Source: Nostoc sp. ATCC 53789 (GTDB lineage Bacteria; Cyanobacteriota; Cyanobacteriia; Cyanobacteriales; Nostocaceae). From it: DNA of 64,000 nt. The position numbers and the translations under genes were made by a program. Each line of letters begins with the position of its first letter. Within the stretch, counting starts at the first letter, position 1. The notes under the pieces were generated by a model. It saw only the letters and a list, made by a program, of their open reading frames with translations, did no database searches and was not told the origin of the DNA. Location: the NCBI RefSeq assembly GCF_009873495.1, contig NZ_CP046705.1:1-64000 (forward strand). The letters run 5' to 3'. Shown here in pieces: positions 16,854 through 25,073 of the stretch.

Positions 16854-16904
16854 CAATACTGGGTTGCGTATGTTGATAGGGTATTGATGAATTAGGAGGA
16901 GTAG
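16854..16904 (+). pseudogene. C-terminal scrap of the repeated ORF family
   Basis: TGGGTTGCGTATGTTGATAG and the bases after it read WVAYVDRVLMN, stop. This aligns with the WGVAIVDGMLIEW end of the intact copy. It follows the third CRISPR-like repeat by about 28 bp, mirroring how the intact copy precedes the first repeat. Confidence 0.5.
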
Positions 16905-16987
16905 TGAATCTGTACAATCGAGAAGAGTTTGGGCTTGCTTTTTAATACCAAAATACCGTTGTCTAGAGCATTACCCTGCATCATCAG

Positions 16988-17733
16988 TTAACTTGATGAC
17001 ACCTCAACGACATTTTGGGCAAAGCTCTTATAAGCATCGCCCATTTGTTTAGCTATCGAGTCAGGAAAGACGTGAAAATCCCCAGCTTTGAGAGCTTTTA
17101 TTATCCCGTCTGCCACAAGTGCAGGTGGCTGTGAAACCTCACTCATTCCTGCCGCATCGCTCATATCCGTCGCAATCGGGCCAGGGTGAACACTTAGCAC
17201 AATCGTGCCCTGCTCACTCAATAGTTCTCGTAATGCCTGGGTGATTGAATAGGCCGCAGCTTTTGAGGCACAGTAAGTAGCAGAGTAGCAGAGTCGGGGA
17301 AACCCTTGAGCGAAGCAACAGAATTGATTTGGGCAAAAACACCACCTCCATTGGCTTTGAGTACCGGGGCAAACGCCCCAGCCATGTAGATCAATCCATA
17401 TACATTGATCTTCATCTGAAATTCGAGAGCGGCGATCGCATCCTCAGCTAAGGGAGTTCCAGCTTGAAAGACTCCTGCATTATTGATAACTATTTGCACA
17501 TCTGAGGCAGTTTGAGCAGCAGCAACAATAGATTTGGGATCACCTAAATCAACCTGAATTGGTACTACTTGATCGCCATATTGTTCAACCAATGAGGAGA
17601 CACTATTGATCTGACGAACAGCCGCATAGACTTTGGTGGCTCCGTGTTCAATAAACGACTCAACTATCGCCTTGCCGATGCCGCGATTTGCGCCCGTAAC
17701 CAAAATGGTTTTGTCTTTGATGTCGTAGTTCAT
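16988..17733 (-). pseudogene. Short-chain dehydrogenase/reductase broken by an 8-bp duplication
   Basis: NAD(P)-dependent SDR of about 245 residues if restored. The first part starts MNYDIKDKTILVTGANRGIG (Rossmann glycine motif), then has VQVDLGDP-like, INNAGVF and an [15 protein letters not shown] catalytic-Ser region. At 17276-17291 the octamer AGTAGCAG is repeated in tandem, adding 8 bp and shifting the frame just before the YxxxK motif. The rest continues in another frame from 17221 ([20 protein letters not shown]) to the stop at 16988. Restoring one octamer gives [10 protein letters not shown] with Tyr and Lys. A good Shine-Dalgarno (GGAG) precedes the ATG. The substrate is unknown; similar SDRs often neighbour old yellow enzymes. 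Confidence 0.88.
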
Positions 17734-17772
17734 TGGGATTTCTCCTTATGGCTTTCCATAATCTGAAAAACC

Positions 17773-17789
17773 TTGGACAATCGGTCTAA
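17773..17789. promoter_or_regulatory. Candidate operator upstream of the SDR gene
   Basis: TTGGAC-AATCG-GTCTAA is an inverted repeat with 6-bp arms (one G-T pair), 40 bp upstream of the SDR ATG. The GAC-n-GTC pattern resembles TetR or MarR-type sites. No regulator gene is adjacent in this window, so the assignment is tentative. Confidence 0.35.
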
Positions 17790-18056
17790 GTTAGGGCAAA
17801 GAAATTTAGCTGCTCTTTTGAAGAAAGACTGTGGCTTCTAGCATGGTATCATCATCCATCATGCGAATCTAACAACACCAATTTTTTAGCCGTCTTTGAA
17901 GTTTGTGCTTTTTGAGGCATTGCCCGTAAGTATTAAGGAAATTTATGAGTTTCTCAAGCAAGCGATGCTCGGTAAATGTACTTCTGCTTGCAAATCCCAA
18001 GGTATTTGCACAGGACGATAAAATCTGTATTACATCAGAAACTGTACTCAATTTGT

Positions 18057-19154
18057 TCAATGGAGTTGCGACAGAGTTGGATAGTCTGTGTAGCCGTGTT
18101 CACTACCACCATAGAACGTCCTGACATTACCTTCGCTTAGAGGGGCATTGAGTCGTAGCCGCTCCACTAAGTCAGGGTTAGAGATGAATGGTCGTCCGAA
18201 AACTATGGCATCAGACCGCCCGCTTCTAATTGCTTCATCACCCTGTTGTCGATCAAAACCACCCACAGCCAGCAGTGTTCCTTGGTAAATGGTACGTAGC
18301 AGATCGATAGGGTTGAAGCTCGGTGCAGTTCCTCTGGCATAACCTTGGTTATACCCAACGTGCAAGTATGCCAAACCGAACGGACTAAGTGCTTTTGCAA
18401 CATAAGTGTAAGTTTCAGCAGGATTGTCATCGAATGTATCGTTGACTGTGAAGCCGGGAGCGATCTTGACTCCAATCCGCTCTGCTCCCCGGACGCTACA
18501 AAGTGCATTGACCACTTCAAGCGTAAAGCGAGTTCGATTCTCCAATGTGCCACCATAGGCATCGGTGCGTTGGTTAGAGCCACTGACTTGGAACTGGTTG
18601 GGTAGGTATCCAGTTGCTGCATGAAGTTCCACACCATCAAAACCTGCTTCAATAGAGAGTTCCGCCGCTCTGCGGAACTCCTCTACAATTTCGGGTATTT
18701 CAGATAACTCTAACGGACGGGGTATCTCGAAAGGGACTTTGCCATCCCAAATGTGAACTTCTTCGGACATCACCGGGACAGCCGAAGGTGCAACTGGTCG
18801 GGCATGGTTAGGTAATAGGGAGGAGTGTGACACCCGTCCAGCATGCATTAGTTGCACAAATATCCGACCTCCAGCAGCATGAACTGCATCTGTCACTTTT
18901 CGCCAGCCTGCAACCTGCTCCTGGTTGTGTAGCCCAGGACAGGTTGTGTAACCCCGCCCCATTGGAGAAGGATGCGTTCCTTCGGTAATGATCAGTCCTG
19001 CCGAAGCTCTTTGGGTGTAGTATTCGACCATTATCGGGGTAGGTACACAGTCAGTAGTAGCTCGAAGACGGGACATGGGAGACATGATGATGCGGTTGGT
19101 CAGGTCAAGCGAACCTAATCTAACTGGAGTGAACAGTCCTGATTTTTCTGGCAT
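18057..19154 (-). CDS. Old yellow enzyme-family flavin reductase
   Basis: FMN-dependent ene-reductase of the NemA/OPR type, reducing activated C=C bonds with NAD(P)H; 365 residues, full length. It starts GLFTPVRLGSLDLTNRIIMS (FMN loop), has TEGTHPSPMGRGY, QLMHAGRVSH and, near the C-terminus, VGGFDRQQGDEAI and DAIVFGRPFISNPDL (phosphate loop). At the substrate pair, where family members have His/Asn or His/His, this protein has His178 and Thr181 with Tyr183 in HAATGY, so one ligand-binding residue is changed. It lies upstream of, and collinear with, the broken SDR gene. An open frame at 17869-18060 overlapping its stop is not convincing. Confidence 0.92.
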   Translation of the reverse strand: MPEKSGLFTPVRLGSLDLTNRIIMSPMSRLRATTDCVPTPIMVEYYTQRASAGLIITEGTHPSPMGRGYTTCPGLHNQEQVAGWRKVTDAVHAAGGRIFVQLMHAGRVSHSSLLPNHARPVAPSAVPVMSEEVHIWDGKVPFEIPRPLELSEIPEIVEEFRRAAELSIEAGFDGVELHAATGYLPNQFQVSGSNQRTDAYGGTLENRTRFTLEVVNALCSVRGAERIGVKIAPGFTVNDTFDDNPAETYTYVAKALSPFGLAYLHVGYNQGYARGTAPSFNPIDLLRTIYQGTLLAVGGFDRQQGDEAIRSGRSDAIVFGRPFISNPDLVERLRLNAPLSEGNVRTFYGGSEHGYTDYPTLSQLH

Positions 19155-19388
19155 TGGTATTTTCCTTTTCTAGAACCAGTGCAATAAATACCTGCGGCGG
19201 TAAACTATGCCCCATCGACAACCTCAAAATACTGCTCTACAGATAATTTCAAGATAACTGAATTCGGAACGCTGACAAACAGTTCTTAATTATTAATGGG
19301 TTCTATATCCTCGTGCGGTATTATTTTTTCTTATGCGTTGCTACAAGCCCAGGATTTGGCTAGTCCATGAAACAGATCAGTAAGCAGC

Positions 19389-19433
19389 CGATGGAATGCC
19401 GTAGCCCAACTTGGAAGTTGCGGCATTCCATCG
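19389..19433. repeat. Perfect 13-bp inverted repeat with inner palindrome
   Basis: CGATGGAATGCCG and CGGCATTCCATCG flank a 19-nt centre that itself contains AACTTGGAAGTT. There is no T-run, so a simple terminator is unlikely. It sits 68 bp upstream of the Uma2 start, inside the gene-free stretch 19155-19500; the rest of that stretch shows nothing recognisable. It could be an operator, a transposon-end relic or a structured leader. Confidence 0.6.
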
Positions 19434-19500
19434 TTCAATAGCAATTCTTCTTGACTTTGCTGATAATAGTTCTAGAGCTAATTATTTAAGAGGTCTGATT

Positions 19501-20100
19501 GTGGTCTTTGCTCAAACCAGTCCCCCAGATATAATAACAACTCGCCTCACGTTAGACGAGTATCGGGCTATGGAAGAAACAAACCCCGAACGCCATGAAT
19601 ACCGTAACGGAGAGATTATTACTATGTCGGGAGGGTCGGAATCTCACAGTGCGATCGCTAGCAACTTCTTAATAACTCTAGGGTTTTTGCTTAGAGACAC
19701 CAATTTTCGTTTGTATAACAGCGACTTGCGAGTTTGGATTCCTGAATATCAGTGTGGGACTTATACCGATTTGATGGTTGTTAATGGCGAACCAGAGTTC
19801 AATGGCAATCGCAATGATGAAATTCTCAATCCAATGCTTATTGTTGAAGTTTTATCACCTTCTACTGAAGCTTATGATCGAGGGGACAAGTTCAGAAAAT
19901 ATCGCTCGATTGCCAGCTTTTGTGAATATCTGCTTGTGAGCCAAACTGAACCTTATATTGAACAGTATCATAACTTGGATCGGAACAGTAACGATCGCTG
20001 GCTATGGCAAGTTCACTCTAACCTTGAGCGGACGATTATGCTGCACAGTTTCAACGTAGAAATTCCCCTGACTGAAATCTATCGTCGGATTAATTTTTAA
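19501..20100 (+). CDS. Uma2-family (DUF820) PD-(D/E)XK protein
   Basis: The family is greatly expanded in cyanobacteria and has a restriction-endonuclease-like fold. The cellular role is not established and many copies are probably tied to mobile DNA. The 199-residue protein has RLTLDEYRAMEETNPERHEY, EYRNGEIITMSGGSESHS, a YNSDLRVWI strand, then YTDLMVV (catalytic Asp) and PMLIVEVLSPST (the E-x-[L/V] end of the nuclease motif) near residue 120. I choose GTG at 19501, with AAGAGG 7 nt upstream. Longer in-frame extension upstream passes near the 19389-19433 inverted repeat and is unlikely to be translated. Confidence 0.85.
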   Translation: MVFAQTSPPDIITTRLTLDEYRAMEETNPERHEYRNGEIITMSGGSESHSAIASNFLITLGFLLRDTNFRLYNSDLRVWIPEYQCGTYTDLMVVNGEPEFNGNRNDEILNPMLIVEVLSPSTEAYDRGDKFRKYRSIASFCEYLLVSQTEPYIEQYHNLDRNSNDRWLWQVHSNLERTIMLHSFNVEIPLTEIYRRINF

Positions 20101-20221
20101 GGGTTGCGAAAGCTTCTAGAAATTGCGCTCACCGAGACGGGCGGAAAAGGGATATATTTTTTCCAAGTGAGCCTATTATGATGCTCATATAACATTAGAG
20201 GCAAGTGATACCTCCGGTAAG

Positions 20222-20254
20222 CTTCTCGAAGAAACGCTGCGCGAACGCTAACGC
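20222..20254. repeat. Diverged small dispersed repeat
   Basis: CTTCTCGAAGAAACGCTGCG then CGAACGCTAACGC is related to the copies at 2308, 8478 and 10717. It lies between the Uma2 and GXWXG-protein genes. Confidence 0.6.
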
Positions 20255-20317
20255 AGAACGAAAGAATGAGCATTAAAAGCTCGTATCGGCAAGATTATAA
20301 ATATAAGGAAAGTAACA

Positions 20318-20860
20318 ATGGAAACATTAAAGAATTATCAGTTGATACTGAAAACGGGTAAAACTACGACAGAAAAAGCTTTAGAATTATTTGACACCCT
20401 TGAACCCGTAGATTTAGGCTTTATGTATGGTCGTTGGCAAGGATCTGGACTGCATACAAACCATCCAATGGACGGTTTATTGGAAATTTCTAATTGGTAT
20501 GGTAAGGAATTTATAGATTCTGAAAATGTTCATCCATTATTATTTTTAGATGGTCATGGAAAAATTTTCCAGGTTGCGCCTAACCCCACTTTAATGAACT
20601 GGGTTTTAAAATTGCCGATCCCTAAAAATAATTCTCTCAAACCATTGCTGATTTCAATTAATTCTTTACTTAAGACCGATAAAAGTCAAGCCAGACTGCG
20701 GATAATGGAGTATAGAGGAAAAGTGACTGCTACAATGATTTATGATTATTTGCCCATTAATGATTCTTTTAGAAAAGTAGATGAAAATACTGTGTTAGGA
20801 ATTATGGATTATAAAAACATACCTCAACCTTTCTTTTTTATTCTCAAGCGATGCCTTTAG
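20318..20860 (+). CDS. GXWXG/DUF4334-domain protein
   Basis: The 180-residue cytosolic protein has MYGRWQGSGLHTNHPMDG near residue 36, the GXWXG motif region, and a C-terminal DUF4334-like half with ARLRIMEYRGKVTATMIYDY, PINDSFRKVDENTVLGIMDY and a short PFFFILKR end. Proteins of this pair bind small hydrophobic ligands or are of unknown function. The promoter side carries a dispersed repeat. A hairpin at 20921-20950 follows the stop and separates it from the converging gene. Confidence 0.85.
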   Translation: METLKNYQLILKTGKTTTEKALELFDTLEPVDLGFMYGRWQGSGLHTNHPMDGLLEISNWYGKEFIDSENVHPLLFLDGHGKIFQVAPNPTLMNWVLKLPIPKNNSLKPLLISINSLLKTDKSQARLRIMEYRGKVTATMIYDYLPINDSFRKVDENTVLGIMDYKNIPQPFFFILKRCL

Positions 20861-20920
20861 CTTTTTAAATCGGCTCTATTACGCTAAAGCGATAGCATTA
20901 AAGATTTAGTGGTGCAACAA

Positions 20921-20950
20921 TTCAGTGGGGGATTCTGACCCGCCACTGAA
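20921..20950. terminator. Hairpin between converging genes
   Basis: TTCAGTGG and CCACTGAA form an 8-bp stem with an inner GGG/CCC pair around ATTCTGA. It lies between the stops of the GXWXG gene and the minus-strand gene at 21020 and could act in both directions. There is no strong T-run. Confidence 0.55.
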
Positions 20951-21019
20951 AGATTGCTGACGGATGTATTCAGAATAGCTGAATTCTTCTTCAATATAAA
21001 CTTTGTCCTTTGAATGTTA

Positions 21020-21376
21020 TTAGTGAAATTCATTACCAAAAGAAGCACTCCCAAGAAAGCTAGAAAAAGTAAACAGCATCCAACCGAAACAAATATGTTT
21101 TTGGGTTCGCCAATCGTATCTGTCTTCTACTGTAGGGATTGTTTTAGCTTCAACAATTTCTAATCCCCAGTAGCCTAATGCACTGATGCCAAACAACATA
21201 GCGCTGACGATGGACAATTTAGCGATGACTTTGAGAATGTAATTGCTTAAAGTAGGCGGTGTTTGAAAGGATTGTCTGTGACGGTGGTGGATAGTGAGTT
21301 CACTTGGAGCTACAACCAAAACACGTCTTGGTCTTTGTTGAGTGAGTTGAGAGACAACTTGTTTATTATCAGTCAT
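21020..21376 (-). CDS. Hypothetical single-span membrane protein
   Basis: The 118-residue protein has a basic cytoplasmic N-terminal half (MTDNKQVVSQLTQQRPRRVL, HHRHRQSFQTPP), a membrane segment near residues 53-72 (LSIVSAMLFGISALGYWGL) and a short second hydrophobic stretch (ICFGWMLFTFSSFLGS) near the C-terminus. ATG at 21376 is preferred to a TTG four codons upstream. No family is recognised. It is likely an inner-membrane protein of unknown role; a convergent hairpin follows its stop. Confidence 0.55.
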   Translation of the reverse strand: MTDNKQVVSQLTQQRPRRVLVVAPSELTIHHRHRQSFQTPPTLSNYILKVIAKLSIVSAMLFGISALGYWGLEIVEAKTIPTVEDRYDWRTQKHICFGWMLFTFSSFLGSASFGNEFH

Positions 21377-21566
21377 GGGTCGAACCAAAGCTTGCTGGTT
21401 GTAGCTAGATTATTTTCAGTAATTATATTGTAAACTTTCGTCAGATCAAGGTGGTTAAATTTACATAAAGTTTCCACATTCAGAAAAGATATTCTAATGG
21501 TTAAGCAATGTCATACGAAAAAACCCAGAGGACAAACAAGCAATTAAGCTGAAAGTCAGTTAGAAA

Positions 21567-21597
21567 TATCCCCCAGTGTGGTATAGGCTGGGGGATA
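21567..21597 (-). terminator. Terminator-like hairpin after the WGR gene
   Basis: TATCCCCCAG and CTGGGGGATA form a 10-bp GC-rich stem with an 11-nt loop, 60 bp beyond the WGR-protein stop on the minus strand. The following bases (TTTCTAAC) are a weak T-run. Confidence 0.6.
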
Positions 21598-21656
21598 CAC
21601 TTAATCAATCCGCATTGTTGTAGTAAATCGGCTGCAATACTTTCCGACAAGCTAAT

Positions 21657-22217
21657 TTATAAATGTCGCCAGAAGTTCTTACTGATAGTCTTAAGACTGA
21701 CTACCTTGGGTTCTGTTGCGGCTTCAGGAGCATGACCAACAGCCACCGCAGCAGCAATTGGTGCGGGTGTCGTTAACAGGGAATTGAGTAATTCTTGCTG
21801 ATAGTCAATATCTGCTACTGTGCGGTAAACTTTGTGATAATTTATCTGCATCCCCAAAGGTGTTGGGACAATTTTCAGATATTCATTAAGAGCAGATATG
21901 TAGGTATCACCAAAATTCTGGAGAGCAACAGCCGGACGGATAATATTCAACAATTGAATAGCTCGTCTAATGTCTACAACACTGCGGCTAGCATCAATCT
22001 CTGGCTGACTTTCGCGGTAGCCTTTACCTTTTTTTTCTGCTACGAGATTATGAAATTTAGTAATGGCTCTTTGATAATTACCTAATGTGTGAACTTTGGT
22101 TTGCGCTTGATAACCAACTCGCCCCCACTGGACTGTCAAATTCCCATCTTCGACAATGGCCGCCCAGAATTTATTGCTGTTTCGGATAGCATCAACAAAG
22201 ACTAAATAGATTTCCAT
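21657..22217 (-). CDS. WGR-domain protein
   Basis: The 186-residue protein has an N-terminal WGR domain (about residues 1-75): IRNSNKFWAAIVEDGNLTVQ, then the signature VQWGRVGYQAQTK and AITKFHNLVAEKKGKGY. WGR domains bind nucleic acid ends in PARP and other proteins. Here no PARP or nuclease domain follows; the C-terminal half is helical (ALNEYLKIVPTPLGM) with an Ala-rich linker. The role is unknown. Its start lies only about 60 bp from the inverted intron copy at 22276, so its promoter may have been altered by that insertion. Confidence 0.85.
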   Translation of the reverse strand: MEIYLVFVDAIRNSNKFWAAIVEDGNLTVQWGRVGYQAQTKVHTLGNYQRAITKFHNLVAEKKGKGYRESQPEIDASRSVVDIRRAIQLLNIIRPAVALQNFGDTYISALNEYLKIVPTPLGMQINYHKVYRTVADIDYQQELLNSLLTTPAPIAAAVAVGHAPEAATEPKVVSLKTISKNFWRHL

Positions 22218-22275
22218 GTTTTTAACCCAGTCAACTCGCTAACTTCTGGGCATTGCCCCATCTGATACCAATTCG

Positions 22276-22956
22276 CAATTGGTAGAGTCGATGGGCGGTA
22301 TTACCCGCCGCACCTCTCTGTTCAATCTGGGCGTGCCACTTTCGTTGCACCCAGCTTTCGATATTCTTAGCTTGCGCTTTTGCTCATGTGGATGTAATCG
22401 TGACAGGACTCATGTACAACAGTTAGATTTTTTGGTTTCCAATTGTTGTGCTGCCCATCTATATGATGTAGGTGTACTCGTTCTTCAGTTGTAAACTTTA
22501 ACCCACAGTGTCCACATGAATGGTTTTGCCTTTTTAAGGCTTTAGAGGTTTCACCGTTGTAGAGCTTACTGTTACGTTCACTCCAATACATTAAGTCGTC
22601 GTCGTAGGGTGATTTATTTCCTTTGACATTGACATGACTGTTTTCGGAGTAGGAAACTTTTGGGAATGCTTTATCTAGCAATTTTTTGCTAGTATGGCGG
22701 TTCTGCTTAGTCTCCTTGTTAAATATCTTGTAAGTTCTTTTCTGGATGTGGCAAAGACTAAATCTTGAGCCGTCCATCTTACAGAACTTATGATAATTTC
22801 TCCATCCTCTAACAATTGGTGCTAACTTTTCAGTTTTCACGAAAGAACCATAATTCGAGCAGTTAACGATGGCTTTTATCTTCTGACGGAACTTTTGATA
22901 GTTATCCACTGAGGGAGTACATCTAAATTTTCCGTTACTTTGCACTTTAAAATGCC
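22276..22956 (+). repeat. Left arm of a 681-bp inverted repeat
   Basis: This arm is the reverse complement of 23675-24355 (paired coordinates sum to 46631). All stretches I compared are identical, including the full maturase C-terminus. The arms are separated by 718 bp. The outer ends lie at the 3' end of the intron, next to a short palindrome (ACCAATTCGCAATTGGT). Confidence 0.9.
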
Positions 22957-23680
22957 AGCCAAGGAAATCAAAACCATCTGTCGAAGCGGTTATCTTCGTC
23001 TTTTTCTCGCTGACTTTTAGTCCTCTTGCTGCTAAAAACTGACTGATTTTTTCAAGTATTTTTGTTGCATCGTCTTGAGGTTTAAGGATGATTACCATAT
23101 CGTCGGCGTACCGCACTGACTGGTGAATGTCCTCTATCCCATTGAGGGCAATATTAGCTAATAGCGGACTGACCACACCACCTTGACAAGTACCTTGTTC
23201 TGGAAATTCCGGGTTTATTCCTGCTTTTAAGCAGCGAAAGATGCCTGACTTTATGCCTGATGGGGCTATAAGGTTGTCCATTATTGTGGTGTGAGAAATT
23301 CGGTCGAAGCACTGCTCTATGTCGAGTTCTATGACTCGTTTATTGATTCCGTTTTGTCTGGAGTTAAGATTTAGAAACAGGATTTTCTGAGCATCATGCG
23401 CCGAGCGCCCTGTTCTAAAGCCGTAGCTCCTTTTATGGAATAATGCTTCGTGTGCGGGTTCTAAAGCATATTTGGCGAGGCATTGCCAGCACCTATCTGC
23501 GATAGTTGGAATCTTCAGTAATCGAGTAGTTTTTCCATCTTTTTTAAGGATTGGAATTGGGCGTAACTTTTGGTGAAACCAGTTGTTACTTTTTGCTTTT
23601 AACAGTTCTAGAAGTGCAAAACGTTCCTGAAAAGTTAAAGATGCTTTACCATCGATTCCTGCTGTTTTCTTCCCGGCATT
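22367..23680 (-). pseudogene. Group II intron reverse transcriptase/maturase, 5' truncated
   Basis: Intron-encoded protein with RT, maturase and HNH parts. The frame is open from 23680, right after an in-frame TAA at the inverted-repeat junction. It reads GKKTAGIDGKASLTFQERFA, RPIPILKKDGKTTRLLKIP, SYGFRTGRSAHDAQ, ELDIEQCFDRISH (catalytic Asp), GTCQGGVVSPLLANI, the YADD catalytic box, a maturase X region and an HNH domain (CGHCGLKF, HLHHIDGQHNNW). The first 60-80 residues and the 5' RNA domains of the intron are missing, replaced by an inverted copy of the 3' end. Domain V-like RNA sequence (GAAAGCTGGGTGCAACGAAA) follows the stop. The first ATG is at 23281. It is almost surely not mobile on its own. 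Confidence 0.88.
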
Positions 23681-24264
23681 TTAAAGTGCAAAGTAACGGA
23701 AAATTTAGATGTACTCCCTCAGTGGATAACTATCAAAAGTTCCGTCAGAAGATAAAAGCCATCGTTAACTGCTCGAATTATGGTTCTTTCGTGAAAACTG
23801 AAAAGTTAGCACCAATTGTTAGAGGATGGAGAAATTATCATAAGTTCTGTAAGATGGACGGCTCAAGATTTAGTCTTTGCCACATCCAGAAAAGAACTTA
23901 CAAGATATTTAACAAGGAGACTAAGCAGAACCGCCATACTAGCAAAAAATTGCTAGATAAAGCATTCCCAAAAGTTTCCTACTCCGAAAACAGTCATGTC
24001 AATGTCAAAGGAAATAAATCACCCTACGACGACGACTTAATGTATTGGAGTGAACGTAACAGTAAGCTCTACAACGGTGAAACCTCTAAAGCCTTAAAAA
24101 GGCAAAACCATTCATGTGGACACTGTGGGTTAAAGTTTACAACTGAAGAACGAGTACACCTACATCATATAGATGGGCAGCACAACAATTGGAAACCAAA
24201 AAATCTAACTGTTGTACATGAGTCCTGTCACGATTACATCCACATGAGCAAAAGCGCAAGCTAA
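23675..24264 (+). pseudogene. Second copy of the maturase C-terminus (X + HNH)
   Basis: From HFKVQSNGKFRCTPSVDN to the stop the protein is identical to the last part of the minus-strand copy. It includes the maturase-X stretch and the HNH nuclease with four Cys. A fused open frame runs in from 23551, but that part is antisense to the RT domain and is not a natural N-terminus. It might still express a free HNH/maturase fragment if transcribed from the left (inference). Confidence 0.75.
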
Positions 24265-24355
24265 GAATATCGAAAGCTGGGTGCAACGAAAGTGGCACGC
24301 CCAGATTGAACAGAGAGGTGCGGCGGGTAATACCGCCCATCGACTCTACCAATTG
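23675..24355 (-). repeat. Right arm of a 681-bp inverted repeat
   Basis: Inverted copy of 22276-22956, holding the 3' third of the intron ORF, domain V/VI-like RNA and a few bases of flank. Identity stops abruptly at 23674/22957 and at 24356/22275. Confidence 0.9.
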
Positions 24356-24412
24356 GTTTGACCCCCTGGGCAGACCAAATTGGAAATCAGATTACGCAAG
24401 TACGGTTCTCTC

Positions 24413-24603
24413 ATGAAGACCGAAGCTTTGAACCCGGTATTCGTGAGGTGGCTTTTGGGATTCCCGTTGGAGTAGCCAAGGGAATCAAGGGCAATTATGA
24501 TGCCCGTCGTGCTTATGGTTTAAGTTGTTCTCCACGGCAAGCTGTGATCGCTTGGAAACGGATTGATTATTTGTGGAGTCTATTGTTCAGTCAGGAGGCA
24601 TAA
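24413..24603 (+). pseudogene. C-terminal remnant of a DNA (cytosine) methyltransferase
   Basis: From ATG at 24413 one frame reads MKTEALNPVFVRWLLGFPLE then stops. Another frame continues GVAKGIKGNYDARRAYGLSC, SPRQAVIAWKRIDYL and ends at 24603. NPxFVxWLMGFP followed by G(N)SCxPxQAxxAWKRI is the usual C-terminal end of phage or plasmid type m5C methyltransferases, so this looks like its last 60 residues with a frameshift. Just upstream (24391-24408) GCAAGTACGGTTCT resembles the 3' half of a group II intron domain V, so an intron may once have sat in this gene. Confidence 0.5.
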
Positions 24604-24605
24604 GC

Positions 24606-25073
24606 ATGATTAACCTTGTCCAAAATCTAGAAACTTGTTGGTATCTTTCACCTCCTTGGGGTAAAGAGATTCCCCCCTTAGAAGTTTCCCTGTTGGAGAA
24701 AGTCTACGTCACTACCACCAAATCTTTCGGTTACTGTTGCGATGTGGAGTGGTCAGCTAAAGGCTGGAGTTATGAGATTGTCTCCGGCAAGGATAATCTA
24801 ACTGTTTTAGGACGTGAACTTATTGGCACAGGCAACTTACAACTGAACACTAAAGAAAAACCTGTGTTCCGGCTCGGTGAGTTGGTCGAGTTTCGGTTTC
24901 ATGGCGATGGGCCACCAGCAAGGATTGTCCAGGGCATTCAACTGATTTGCGATTGCTGGTTCTACAGCATCGAATGGCTTTCACCAGGGCTATCTGAAAA
25001 AGGTGACAAGGTTTTTACCTCTAGGGATTCCATCGCACGGGTGACTGACTATGACTTGGAGCGGGTGCGATGA
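24606..25073 (+). CDS. DUF1392-family hypothetical protein
   Basis: The 155-residue protein is typical of Nostocales genomes and plasmids. It starts MINLVQNLETCWYLSPPWGK, then PLEVSLLEKVYVTTTKSFGY, a CCDVEWSAKGWSYEI strand region, VFRLGELVEFRFHGDGPPAR and a C-terminal Asp-rich end. It looks like a small beta-barrel cytosolic protein. The function is unknown. It follows the methyltransferase remnant by 2 bp and overlaps the next open frame by 4 bp (ATGA), so it was probably part of a mobile-element operon. The ATG at 24606 has GGAGG nearby. Confidence 0.75.
   Translation: MINLVQNLETCWYLSPPWGKEIPPLEVSLLEKVYVTTTKSFGYCCDVEWSAKGWSYEIVSGKDNLTVLGRELIGTGNLQLNTKEKPVFRLGELVEFRFHGDGPPARIVQGIQLICDCWFYSIEWLSPGLSEKGDKVFTSRDSIARVTDYDLERVR

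Noticed and set aside
17869-18060. 63-codon minus-strand ORF overlapping the old yellow enzyme stop
   Set aside because: TTG start, no Shine-Dalgarno, and no protein family signal; composition looks random.
22367-24355. Retron or diversity-generating retroelement
   Set aside because: RT motifs, the maturase X region, HNH and domain V-like RNA are those of a group II intron. There is no msr/msd, template repeat or variable repeat.
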